In this document: in pieces, positions 1 to 11,500 of the stretch
Numbering within the stretch: position 1 is the stretch's first letter
Layout: each line of letters begins with the position of its first letter
The notes under the pieces: model-generated
What the model saw: the letters and a program-made list of their open reading frames with translations, nothing else
Told to the model about the DNA's origin: nothing
Databases searched by the model: none
Made by a program: the position numbers and the translations under genes
Source: Halichondria panicea
Taxonomy: Eukaryota; Porifera; Demospongiae; Suberitida; Halichondriidae
DNA length: 64,000 nucleotides
Direction: 5' to 3'
Assembly (NCBI RefSeq): GCF_963675165.1
Contig: NC_087377.1
Coordinates: 11,084,632 to 11,148,631, forward strand

Positions 1-388
1 ATATACCGGCCATTTGGCTTGGCACGGAATGCTAGCTATATGTTTACTGCACAAAACTCACCCTGAAGTACGGCCACTCGCTATTCCGTTTACCGGCCAG
101 TGCTGGCTGTCCCAAACAGGGTTTTCAATGTAATTTTATATGTGTATTACGGCCGGATATGACGTTTTGGGTGTGGTTTAGCAAATAAAATTGAATTACA
201 CTTAAATATATAGAGAACAAAATGATTCATTATCCTACATTATCCTCGAGACAAGAACCGCAAAAGTAGTCATTAGATTCGAGGTAAGGTCGTTTTTAAG
301 CCGCGGCTATTTCCTGAGCTGCAGCCACCTCGCTATTCCGGCCAAGCTGCATGGTCCCAAGGGTGACCAGATTAACGAGAGTCTACTG
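1..388. repeat. TA-flanked MITE, left end outside the window
   Basis: This is the right-hand part of a dispersed element whose full copy lies at 55814-56228. It ends in GAGAGTCTACTG followed by TA. The full copy starts CAGTAGCCTCTCGC after TA, which is the pattern of pogo/Tigger-type Tc1/mariner MITEs. Other partial copies are near 23325-23745 (inverted), 17480-17620 and 35040-35165. There is no coding capacity. Confidence 0.7.
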
Positions 389-562
389 TATAGTATGTCA
401 GCAGCTACAGGATCATCCATGCATGGTTGTGTCATTCAAAGCCACTGACACTATAAATTATACCGTGTGCATGCATGAATGCCATTTCATATGCCATTTC
501 ATACTTAAAGCTGGTCATTTCATACTTAAAGCTGGTTATTACTCAGTAATTCTACTATACAG

Positions 563-3500
563 GTGCCTATGATGTTCAGTCTATTCAGAGTTCTATTCGC
601 TCTGGGACTATAGCCGTCACATGCAGTTTCACAATTGGGTCAGTGGCAAGTAGTTGTATTGTAAGGATATGTGAGGTTATCAATGGAAACGTATCGATGA
701 TGTGCCAAGATCTCCCTGTTCCGAGAAATCTTTCCGCTTCTGAAACAACTCAAGAGCTCAATGGTGTACAGCCAGGTGTCTATGCGATTGTAGGTGTCAC
801 AGTGAATAGTGGTGGGGAAATGATTCCTTTCACTAGTGGAGATTTGAGGTTCCTTCAACTTCAGAGCATTGACTTCACAGGTGGTAAGTTAATTATACTT
901 GCATGCATATTAACTTTGTGGGAATGTATTAGTTGTGCTTGCATGCATGTGACTGTATGAGGGGGGAATTATCGTGAATGATTATGCTAAGTGAACACTC
1001 ATTCTATTTATTTTTTCAAGAACTGCTGAGCTCTCCAACACGTCTCAATATTTCCGACTCCGAGGAATCTATTCGAAGATTGAGCTGGACACCACCACCA
1101 ACACTATACCTGATCGGTATCATCAGCTACAATGTTTGCTCTTCAATCTTGAATGAGGTGTCTTGCAATGATGTCCAAGGAACAGAATTATCATTTTTAA
1201 ACATCAGAATTGGGATTGAGTTTTCTGTTGCCGCAGTTAATGTGGTTGGTGAAGGCAATGCTAGCACTATCAATCATGAGCCTTGTGACTCTACAACAGG
1301 TGAGTTCATTCATTTTCTACAGTCATGTATAGACTTTTGATTGACCTCTCAATGTAGCACCTACTCAAGTTGATGGAGATTTTGTTACAAGTGATATCTC
1401 TCTGCAATCTAGTGGGACTACTCCCTCTGTTACTTTCTCCTTTGGAAAAGTGAGTCATTATTATTTTACTAAAGATCTTGTCTATAATTATACAAAAACG
1501 TACTATATTTGTTGCCTTTTGACCTCTGAGATCAAAGGAATAGCAGTGCCTGTATATGCCATAAATTATTGCACTGTGGTCAGCCTGTATATGGCATACA
1601 GAAAATTGACCTTTCGGTGAAGTGCCCCACCCAATCATTGCTTTTATAGTGCACACTGAATGAGACACTTGTGGTTCCTGTGGGAAATTTACCAGACAGC
1701 ATATGCATGGTTTCGATCCAGTTACTATTTCAATATTGTGATTCCATGCAGTCACCAAAAACGACCAAATTATCATCCGTATCTACGCATTCTATGCAGG
1801 TTTCTATAAGCAAAAAATGGTTTTCAAATTAGTTATTACATGTATGGCAATTCGTGCCACAACTTGCTGTTTATTTGGCCCGGTAGTAGATTGTGGTCAA
1901 GGGCCTTTACATAGCCATGTAATAACTATTACGTACTCCTCACTCCTCAGAGACCGGTTATAAAAAAATTTGCAATAATTGTGCTAGGATTGGCCAGGGA
2001 AAACACCAAAAAGCGTCAAAACAAAAATTCGGCGAGAGCATAACTCCAATCAGTTACGGCGTCATTCACATGTACATTTTTCGCAAATGCTTTTATTAAT
2101 TTTTTTGCTGGTACAGTAGAACCTAGATTATCCGGACACCTTGGTTCCAGAAGCAGGCGGGATAAGTGAATATGCCGGATAATCGAATAGATAAACCACG
2201 CCTTGATCCACCCACTTTATTGATAATTAGCAGTGCCACATGGTTGTCTGGGCATGCGCAGAAGATAAGCAAGCATGTCTCCATGGAAACAGCTGTAACG
2301 CGCATGTGCATTTGAGGGACACGCCCATTTTTTAATCTGATTTAAAAAAATGCCAAGCCGGATAATCGAGGTTCTGGATAATGGAGGGCCGGATAATCGA
2401 GGTTCTACTGTAGTTTTTTATATGGCCAGTCCTACAGTAGAGTACAGATTAAAGTTTCTGTTTTGAAAGCTAAATAGATTGCACTCAAAAATCCGTTTCC
2501 GCCTACGCACGTACTACGCTGCGGCTTCATGGTTACATTGATTACAATCACAGCATGCATGCATGTATAGCAATTGCCTTGATTCCAAATGGTGGCCAAT
2601 CCTAGCAACCTTTCACATGGCGAATTTTTTTCATCACAGAAGTACAATAATGAAATTCGTAAGAAGAACTTCAAAAAGTAGTAGAAGAGAAGACAGGGCT
2701 GTAATAAACATGATGTAGATCAGTGGCGTAAGAAGGGCTGCTAGAGCCCCCCCCCCACATGTCTAGGCTATTATAATTATAGAGATGACTATCAAGCTGC
2801 AATATGTAGATAGCCGTACTTTTTTCCATTAAAAAAACTATAGAGCCCCCCATTGAGAAATTGCTTCCTATGCCACTGTTATTATTCAAGCTTTATACAT
2901 GTATACAGTCACTGTGTGAGGGGATGATATAAAAAGAAAGAAGGGCGTAGCTTGACGAGTTGTGAGCCACGCCCTTCTTTCTTATTATGTAGTGAGATAC
3001 ATTGTGTACAAGCTTGTTGGAAGTTATCGAACGAGTTTTTTTACTCGAAGCATTCTGGGTAGCAACTATAGATTTACTGCATGGGTTATGTCAAAGTTGT
3101 CATGTATGCATTTCACGAAGAACATACGTAATTCGAGCCAGTACGTACGATAAGTCTATATCTTTGTAGTTCATATCCCGTGGTTTTACGTTGGGTTTTT
3201 TCGAGGCGAGTTACGTCTTGTAGACAAGTATAGGTTTGGATGCCACACTTGAGAACAGTATATGTGAAGTGTTAACGTTAAGTAGAGAAGTCTTTTGGGA
3301 CACTCCAGGTGTAAGTGCTGAAATAGCACGTCTATAGAGAATAGTATACTATAATTATATATGCATGCTTTGGAACAGATTGCGTTGTAGGTGTTGATCC
3401 ATGAAAGTTTACTTGTATAGTTGTCAAAACAAAAACAAATGTGGAACGCTTCACGAATTTGCATGTCATCCTTGCGCACATGCATGCAGTGTATAAGAAT

Positions 3501-6294
3501 TATAGTTATGATAACACAGTCATGCACGTTAACGTATAGAAGTACTTTGAAGTGCTGTTTTGCAATAGCATGGCTCTATATATACATGTACGCTTATATT
3601 CGAGAATGCGCCTATAATGCAGTCATTTTCGAGCCCCATCGGATGTCTCTGTGATGAGAGCTGACTCGTAAGCTAGCTAGAAAACAAGCAAGCAAGGCAA
3701 GCAGGCAACCCTAAACTGGATCTATATCATACTATTATGTTACAGTTCATTTTACAGTTTATTTTACAACATACAAAAACGTTTTTAAGAAAATATCAAG
3801 GCGGATAATCGAGGTTCCTGATATAAGTGGTTTTTCACCCATGCACCTATTATGCTACTATACTATAATTATTATTTCTCAAACTGATTTTTAGGAGTCT
3901 AAAATTGAGTGTGAGTCACAGAATAAATTAGGATCTCAGGAACAACGAACACAACTGACTTTCGTATATTAGTAACCATTCTATTGCAGGTTGTATAGTC
4001 GCTTGGAAACCCTGTGCAAAATTAAACATCCTATAGAGATGGCTGTACGTGGAGATAGTGCTTGTCAAAAAATTACTCATTTACTTATATAGTCATGCAG
4101 CCAGACAGAGTGCGGTGAAATGTGGAAATAGTGCAATATTTATTTTTAAAATGACAAGTACAAACATGACTAAAGGCTAAATAATTAAACTATCTGAGCC
4201 AAGTGTCTTGATATGTGCATGGCTTTTTCTTACAGAGATGAGTCAAATATTGCGAAACACATGCAAACGTGCAAATGCAAACACATGCAAATTCCTATGT
4301 AAACTATTCTGCCTATTGAATGTGTACTTGTTATAAGTCTTACTTATATGCAGGGAGGTGGAGAGTCCAATTGTTTTAACCTGTATCGGATTGAAGCATC
4401 ACCGTCCAATCAAGGCACTCCCCTAATCCAGAAACCAAGGATCCCAACAGTGAGTGGAGGGGAGGACATTTCTGTCAGTGTGACTTCTGGCCTTGTGAGA
4501 AACACAGTCTACAGCGTCAACATTGTATCAGTGAACGTCAATGGAGAGAATTCTTCAGTGAAAGACATACAATTCAGTAAGTCAAGTCAGAGTCAGTATA
4601 AAATTAGTAAAGTGCTGAGTCAGCAACCCATCACAGCTTTTCTGGTTGGGTGGGGCTCATTGCTGACTCAGCACTTTACTTTTGTCAGGCACAAACAACT
4701 CTATATAGCTCAGCTTTGCAAGGTTTACTGGCACCGCATCATGTACTGTACTCTATCTAGATTGAGCCCATAGCAGTATGTGTATAGTTAACTCTAGCTA
4801 TGTAGTTTTGGAAATAGATTACACTCGCCGAAAATCGAATTATTGGTTTTTTTCTAGTGATCATAGCTCCGACTGGAAGCGACTCAAATTTTCGCTGACT
4901 TATTGGTGTGTGCAGTTAGTCTTCACTAAAATTAATAGTCAACATGTGGCATTTAGTTACTGCTCATGCTCAAACTCTTCATTCTGGGTGGGCGTATAAT
5001 CGAGTCAAAATACCCTTGTGCGAAAGAACTTCAAAGCAAAAGAGGGGATGGGCATTTATTCAAGATGGGTTTATTTTCGCAAGGGTACGGTATACGCACT
5101 TTTAGCTGACGATTATTGACGTCTGACGAAATTCGGTAGTCTATATACTCTAGTACTAAACACTGAGTCTTGTTTTTTGCACAGCTATTTAATACTGCAC
5201 AGTGAAAATCTTGTGCATCATGTTGACCTTTGACCCAATTATACGCATGCCAATATATAGTGGGCGCTTCTACGACAGGCAAAAGTAGGGGATGGGTGAT
5301 TATTCGATATGGGGCGGTTCGACGGTTTACTACGGTACTACTGCATTATTGTATATCACACTCCTCTCGGTTCTATCTTTATTATCATGTCATCAGCCAA
5401 CAGTTGATATATAGTTAGACACCATTGGTGTATATAGATAACTGTGTTCTTAAAGTAACAGCAGCTAGGTTATAATATCTTTGAAAGTCAGTCTATATAC
5501 CGTGTGCATGAATGCATTTAATATTTTAGCCGGTTACTCAGTGATTCTACTACAGGTGCCTATGATGTTCAGTCTATTCAAGGTAATTCTCCTCGCCCTG
5601 GGGCAATAGCCATCACATGTAGTTTCACAATTGGATCAGTAGCAAGTAGTTGTATTGTGAGGATATGTGAGGTCGTCAATGGAAACGTATCAATGATGTG
5701 TCAAGATCTGTCTGTTCCGAGAAATCCTTCCTCTTCTGAAGCAACTCAAGAGCTTAATAATCTACAGCCAGGTGTCTATGCGATTGTAGGTGTCACAGTG
5801 AATAGTAGTGTGGAATTGATTCCTTTCACTAGTGGAGATTTAATGTTCCTTCAGCTTCAGAACATTAACGTTACAGAAGAATCACCAACCACCCCCACAA
5901 TGGCTACTGAAGTCACATCAGGTAGTTGCATGTTAACTTTATGAGAGTGTATTGTGTAACTATATCCAAAGAGGGGGGCATCGTGAATGTGATATAATTG
6001 TTTACATAAACCTGTCACTGTGCAGATTCCATTGGGGACTCTTCAGCCAATGCGGGTATAGCAGGTGAGCAGTTGGTGCTACAATTATAATTCCATTAGC
6101 ATGCAAGTATAATTAAATCTTGTTACACAGCTGGAGTTGTTGGAGGAATCATAGGTTTTGTTTGTATTGGCTGCATATCCACAATGGCTGTTGGAGCTAT
6201 CCTCAAAATGATATCTTCTAAAAGAAGAGTGAAAAAACCAGTTGACGAAAATATAAATCCTCAACTTCATCCCAATGAAGTGCACTTCAGTTAA
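563..6294 (+). CDS. Gene A: FN3-rich type I membrane receptor, short tail (5' end outside the window)
   Basis: Seven exons with GT/AG borders and matching phases: 563-883, 1021-1299, 1358-1449, 4354-4576, 5556-5921, 6026-6064 and 6131-6294 (stop TAA), about 490 residues. The order is an FN3-like Cys-containing module (call it X), an FN3 module with the W-T-P-P-P pattern, a second FN3 split over two exons, a second X module, a short linker, a hydrophobic helix (VVGGIIGFVCIGCIS and onward), a basic KKRR-like stop-transfer stretch and a tail of about 20 residues without tyrosine. Most introns are phase 1, typical of shuffled extracellular modules. No signal peptide or start is visible, so upstream exons are expected left of the window. 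The exons are close copies of those in gene B. A cell-surface adhesion or recognition role is inferred from architecture; no ligand is known. Exon borders were read by eye from splice signals and by comparison with gene B. Confidence 0.75.
2114..2410. repeat. Pogo/mariner-like MITE in gene A intron
   Basis: A 297-bp element starting CAGTAGAACCTAGATTATCC and ending GGATAATCGAGGTTCTACTG, so the terminal inverted repeats are about 20 bp. It is flanked by TA on both sides (2112-2113 and 2411-2412). TA target duplication and the CAGTAGAACC terminus are typical of Tc1/mariner, pogo-type MITEs. An isolated end fragment lies near 3800-3823. Confidence 0.8.
2721..2878. repeat. hAT-like MITE
   Basis: A short element with imperfect inverted ends: CAGTGGCGTAAGAAGG at the left and its near-complement TTCCTATGCCACTG at the right, with C-run/G-run subterminal blocks. 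CAGTGGCGTA-type ends are common in hAT elements. No clear 8-bp duplication remains. A related element with longer arms is at 44553-44943. Confidence 0.5.
3590..3715. repeat. Inverted copy of the segment at about 19415-19550
   Basis: The stretch with CTATAATGCAGTCATTTTCG, the TGATGAGAGCTGACTCGTA block and the AAGCAAGCAAGGCAAGCAGG block occurs reverse-complemented near 19415-19550, so it is a dispersed repeat inside the gene A intron. Nothing coding was recognised in it. The rest of the 1450-4353 intron (2450-2720, 2880-3590 and 3830-4340) shows only AT-rich sequence. Confidence 0.55.
4606..4680. repeat. Perfect 20-bp-arm hairpin
   Basis: AGTAAAGTGCTGAGTCAGCA at 4606-4625 is the exact reverse complement of 4661-4680, with a 35-bp spacer. 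It sits in the intron after the second FN3 half of gene A. It resembles a tiny MITE or an intronic hairpin. The corresponding gene B intron (9681-10156) lacks it. Confidence 0.7.
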
Positions 6295-6827
6295 GAAATG
6301 AAGCGTAGGATACAACAGGCAAACACACCCCCATTTGTATGACACTGCCAGCACATATACACAATGTGTGCTGAAATGAACATTATAATCAAGCATTGCA
6401 AAGTTCTTTCAGATATGTACGTCATGTAGATATAATTATATTTTACATTGTAATCTATGGTCAACATCCTGTGTGCAAGCATGCAGGGCTGGTTATTATT
6501 ATATAGGCTAGCTGGTATATATAAAATTATATACAGTATGGGAGGAAAGCTTATAATACTAGACTCAAACAACATGCAGTCCACCCGTCACGCCAGCATA
6601 ATTATCAACTCATTGCCCTGACTGCATGATAATCACATGACACATGCATCCACTGTTTGTAATGTATATAATTATCTCTATCTAATCGTACCTTTCTTTG
6701 AGAGAATGCTCAATAATTTATTGTTTAGTTAGTTTAGTTCACTCTTGGCCAGTCAATACTGTATTGCATGCCTAAAAGTGTCAGGCAGTCCGTACAGTTT
6801 CCATTTTGGTGTGTCCGTACAATCCCA

Positions 6828-7066
6828 GTCACCCTGCAATCTATCCGGTGTGTTCGGAGGATCCCAGATCACCCTGCTATATATCTATCCGTTGTGTTCT
6901 GAGGAATACAGGTCACCCTACTAGCAATATTCGTTGCGTTCGGAGGATCCCCAGGTCCCAGGTCACCCTGCGATTTACATCCATTGTGTTTGGAGGATCC
7001 CCAGTTCATGTCATCTTGCTATTTATATCCGGTGTGTTCAGAGGATCCCAGGTCACCTTGCTAGGA
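6828..7066. repeat. Minisatellite, about 45-60 bp unit, 5 copies
   Basis: Five imperfect units with the core GTGTGTTCGGAGGATCCC followed by CAGGTCACCCTGC and a short spacer. It lies between the end of gene A and the next MITE. Unit length varies because of small internal duplications. Confidence 0.7.
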
Positions 7067-7098
7067 GACAACGATCATGAAAGGTATTTTGGGACATA

Positions 7099-7268
7099 CG
7101 GTGGAACCCCTCTATAACGGACACCTTTGAGGAAAAATTTTTTTGACTTTATACGGAGGTGGCCTTTGTTGAGAGGTTGTTTTGTACACAAACTGTTCAT
7201 TTGGGACCTGGCCGTTATATAGCAGCAGGCCTTTATTCGGAGGTGGTACGTTGTTAACAGAGGTTCCG
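7099..7268. repeat. Tigger-like MITE, inverted relative to 18076-18423
   Basis: It begins CGGTGGAACCCCTCTATAAC after TA and ends in GTTAACAGAGGTTCCG. Its interior (GGAGGTGGCC, TGTACACAAACTGTTCAT) matches the element at 18076-18423 read on the other strand. No transposase is present. Confidence 0.65.
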
Positions 7269-7599
7269 ATCCATGCAATAAAAGTTAATTGACTACTCCT
7301 GAAAAATAAGGTAAAATAAGTGGTCTGCAAGACAAGTTTGGAGAAATCCAATTAGTGACTTACATTCAAGGTAGTGTATATATACAGGAATTTCTATGTA
7401 AAAAGACAAAGCAAATAAAAGGTAAAGGGTACAAAAATAAAATGAAAGTGTATAATACACTTATTTTGGACTTTACCTTTCATTTCAGCTTTAAACTGAA
7501 CCATGCATTGTATACATTCAATCAGGAGTGCATGAATAATGCATAGTTCAGTTTATTGCATTGTGGAGGTGGGCCTGGATCCGACATCACCAGGTCTAT

Positions 7600-8440
7600 A
7601 GCCCCAGATCTAAAGGGGTGTCCACATGACAATCTAAACCCCCGGCCTAATGGCTTGAATGGATGAGCGAAGGAGGGTCGGCAATGGAGTCAGCATATAG
7701 TGTACTGCTGTAAGATTGGTCCCATTTTATGATCGTAGCATAGAGGCAAGTCTCTTAATTGTAGAAGGTTGTTGCTTCGTAAGCTAAGCCTCCTGTTGCA
7801 GATAGTAAATAGTGGGGAGAAGGATGCCTGTTCATAGGCCCCTTTTTTATTATTAATTCATGTTTGCGGTTGACTGTTTGAGGGTCGGCGTGTCTGTTGG
7901 ATGCGCATGCATGCATGTGATGTGGGTAAAATACCCTAACATTGAAATAGGTTCTTTCAAAGGAGCCTCCCCATATACTCCATTGGCTGCAATGTCTATA
8001 GGCGTGCACCCGGTTGTGTGTTGGCACTTGCTCCTGCGAGGTTCTCCTCGGTAACCGGTAATAGTTCAGGTTCAATGCACACGTTTCGGACCTCACTAAG
8101 AAGATATCTAGTTAAGTCTCAGATCGGATCTCATTATACCGAATGGACGGAAGCCACCCTTCGCACATGAGAGAGCGTGTTCTATACTGCATGTGAAAGA
8201 AGAACCACAGGCACATATTTCTTTGGGGTGACCGGTCCAACCATAGCGCAGGGATAGGGCATCTCTAAAGGCTTGTTTATGGAGGGTGAAGCTGTGGGCT
8301 TTGAGCGGTAGGGTGGTTAGCCATGATGATGCACCCTGAGTGACACTTTAACATCTTTGCATGTTGGTGGAAAGTTTGATGCCGTAATTTTAGCGCATGC
8401 ACAAATAAGGTTAATCTATTACTAATCAATTTTTGTTAGC
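7600..8440 (-). pseudogene. Retroelement ORF remnant (C-terminal part of an RT-type protein)
   Basis: Read on the minus strand in broken frames, the stretch gives pieces I recognise from a widespread invertebrate retroelement protein family: ALSLRYGW near 8250, a C-x-C/EHALSCAKGG block near 8180, GASANTQ and FERTYFNVRVF near 7950-8030, LSATGGLAYEATTFY near 7770, and KWDQSYS followed by LLRSSIQAI near 7670. At least three frame changes and stops separate them, so it is a dead copy. A CATG-repeat insertion interrupts the block near 7900. The family assignment is from memory of its conserved blocks. Upstream RT-domain pieces of a similar element lie at 30560-30970. Confidence 0.6.
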
Positions 8441-8530
8441 TTCCTGTGATGTGGTTTAATTGCATAGCCACATGGAACGCTTACAGAAAGCAGTGTGTCT
8501 ATCAGTGTAGCAACTAGCAAGAGAGTGAAC

Positions 8531-11500
8531 ATGATGAAAATAAGACTTATTCTTCTCCTATGGACTGTGCTTTCCTTCTCTGGAAATAGTGCACTAGCAC
8601 AGACAGCTCCTACTGCTGTCCTCAACCCAGCAGAAGGTGTCAATGCAAGTCTAGGATCCACTGTTACCTTCACTTGCATCATTGATGGCACAGATGATGT
8701 TCTGTGGATAGTAGACGGAAACTCAGATCCCACAGTACAACGTGAGATGGGGATAACTCAAAACAGAACAGTCGGACAACCTGACGAAACTTTTATCTCT
8801 CGCATTCATGTTTCATCCACGATGGAGAATAATGGTATTGAGATTGTATGCCGTGCAATAGGGACCTTATCGAATGGACAAAGTGAAACAGTCACTCTAT
8901 TTGTCCAAGGACTGCTGAGCTCTCCAACAGCGCTTGGTATTTCCGACTCAGAGGGACCTACTCGGAGATTGAGCTGGACACCACCACCAACACTAGACCT
9001 CACCGATGTCCATCCAGACATTAGCCACTACAATGTATGCTCTTCAATCTTGAATGAGGTGTCTTGCAGAAATGTCGAAGGAACAGAGTTATCATTTTTA
9101 AACATCAGAATGGGGATTGAGTTTTCTGTTTTCGCAGTTAATGTGGTTGGTGAAGGCAATGCTAGCACTATCAATCATGAGCCTTGTGACTCTACAACAG
9201 GTGAGTTCATGTGTATATGTGTGAAAAGTACATTCACTTCTATATGGACTTTGATGAATGTTCGTTGACCTCTCAATGTAGCACCTACTCAAGTTGATGG
9301 AGATCTTGTTACAAGTGATATCTCTCTGCAATCTAGTGGGACTACTCCCTCTGTTACTTTCTCTTTTGGAAAAGTGAGTCATTACTAATACATGCCAAAA
9401 TGTAGAGGTTCCAATCCTCAAAGACAAGATACAAAATTGTATTTTTCTCATGTGCAGGGAGGTGGAGATGCCAATTGTTTTAACCTGTATCGGATTGAAG
9501 CATCGCCGTCCAATCAAGGCACTCCCCTAATCCAGGGACCAATGTTCCCAACAGTGAGTGGAGGGGAGGACAATTCTGTTAGTGTGACTTCTGGCCTTGT
9601 GAGAAACACGGTCTACAGCGTCAGCATTGTATCAGTGAACGTCAATGGAGAGAACCCCTCAAAGGGAGACATACAATTCAGTGAGTATAAGATGATATCG
9701 CTACAGTATTACAGCAGTACGTATATTGATGCAGTATTGATCAGTAACTGTATAGAGATATTCTATTACGCTGGAGTATTGTACAGCCTGTGGGTCTATA
9801 GTGGAATGTTGTTTGGAATTCTATTCCTTTTATGTTTATATGCGGAATGTGTGTGTTAATAGAAACCATGGTGCATGGCTGTGTTTATTTAATGCTCAAT
9901 TGGGTGAGGTGCTAGCAAATGTCATGCATGGGGCATGGCTTATATACAATGAGTATACAGATTCTTTGACTTTGTGTAGTCTTAAAGTAACACCAGGAGA
10001 ATTGTTGTGGTTGGCTACACGACACACTTTTGACTCACAATACATAATAGGGTATTTTCATTAGCTGAGATAATAATTATGAAAGTGCTAACAAAACTTA
10101 ATAGCGTTAAATTGCCACACCATCCATGCGAAAATACCATTCCTCGCCTTCACTAGGTACCTATGATGTCCAGTCTATTCAGAGTTCTACTCGCCCTGGG
10201 GCAATAGCCGTCACATGCAGTTTCACAATTGGCTCAGTAGCAAGTAGTTGTATTGTGAGGATATGTGAAGTTGTCAACGGAAACATATCGACGATGTGCC
10301 AAGATCTCCCTGTTCCGAGAAATCCTTCCGCTTCTGAAACAACTCGAGAGCTTAATAATCTACAGCCAGGTGTCTATGCGATTGTAGGTGTCACAGTGAA
10401 TAGTGGTGGAGAAATGATTCCTTTCACTAGTGGAGACATGACATTCCTTCAACTTCAGAACATGGAAGTTATCGTAGGACCACCAACCACCCCCACAATG
10501 GTCATTGATTTCACAGTTGGTAAGTCATATTCAAAGTGCCTGTGTACATGTGTGTAAATGTACCGATTTGATGTGTATGAAATTTGCGTGTCAATGTGCT
10601 GGTTGTTATGTAGGTATAGTGAATGATTTGATGTACATGTATATTACATTTGCTTGACCTATAAAATTATGTATTATAAATATGTATTTGCAGGTCCCAC
10701 TGGCCAAGTAAATCCCGAATCCAATACTGGTGTCATTGCAGGTGAGCAGTCGTTGATTATCTGTTGATAGTACAGAAAACCCTCGCTAATCCGAATAGAG
10801 CGGGATCTGAAACCATGAAATTTCCGGATTAACAGATGTCATTAGATGACATTAACAAAGACACTTGTGTACATGTATTATGCTATAATTGCCCGAAAGG
10901 GAAGCTGCTATAATTAGAATAGTCTCAACTTTCTCTCCATAAAGTGAGTCTTGTGAGCTCTTTGTTTTCCTTGCAGTGGCCATTGTACTGAGCGAGGTAT
11001 TTAGGACGCGTTATAATAAAATTATTGCTGATTCAGCAAAGCAAGTTTGAGTGCGCATGCGCAATAGTATATTCTACTGACAGACCCTCTTCTTTCATTT
11101 TCGCCATTTTGTCCAGATTAGCGAGAGTTTCACTGTGTATCTATCATTTCTGGGGGATTTAATAATTGTCTTTTGATGATCTAACACTGATTGATTGCTT
11201 TCAGGCAGTGTGATCGGAGCTATTGCAGTGATCATAATTGTGCTCATCGTGATTGTGGTTGTGTTAATTGTCCTTCAACGTCAATCGGACTCGGGCAACA
11301 AAACAGAGGGTGAGTACTATCCCATATCTGTTCCTATTAGCCTCAGTCATCGAGCACCATTACCTTTATCTACTTTTTTAGGTTGATTCAATTAATACCA
11401 CATGCAAACAAACAGAAACCTTATCAATTTCATTCCTTTCCATGTGAAGAACTCACTAAACGATATTAATTTAATCTCCAACACTAGCTAGTATAGTGAT

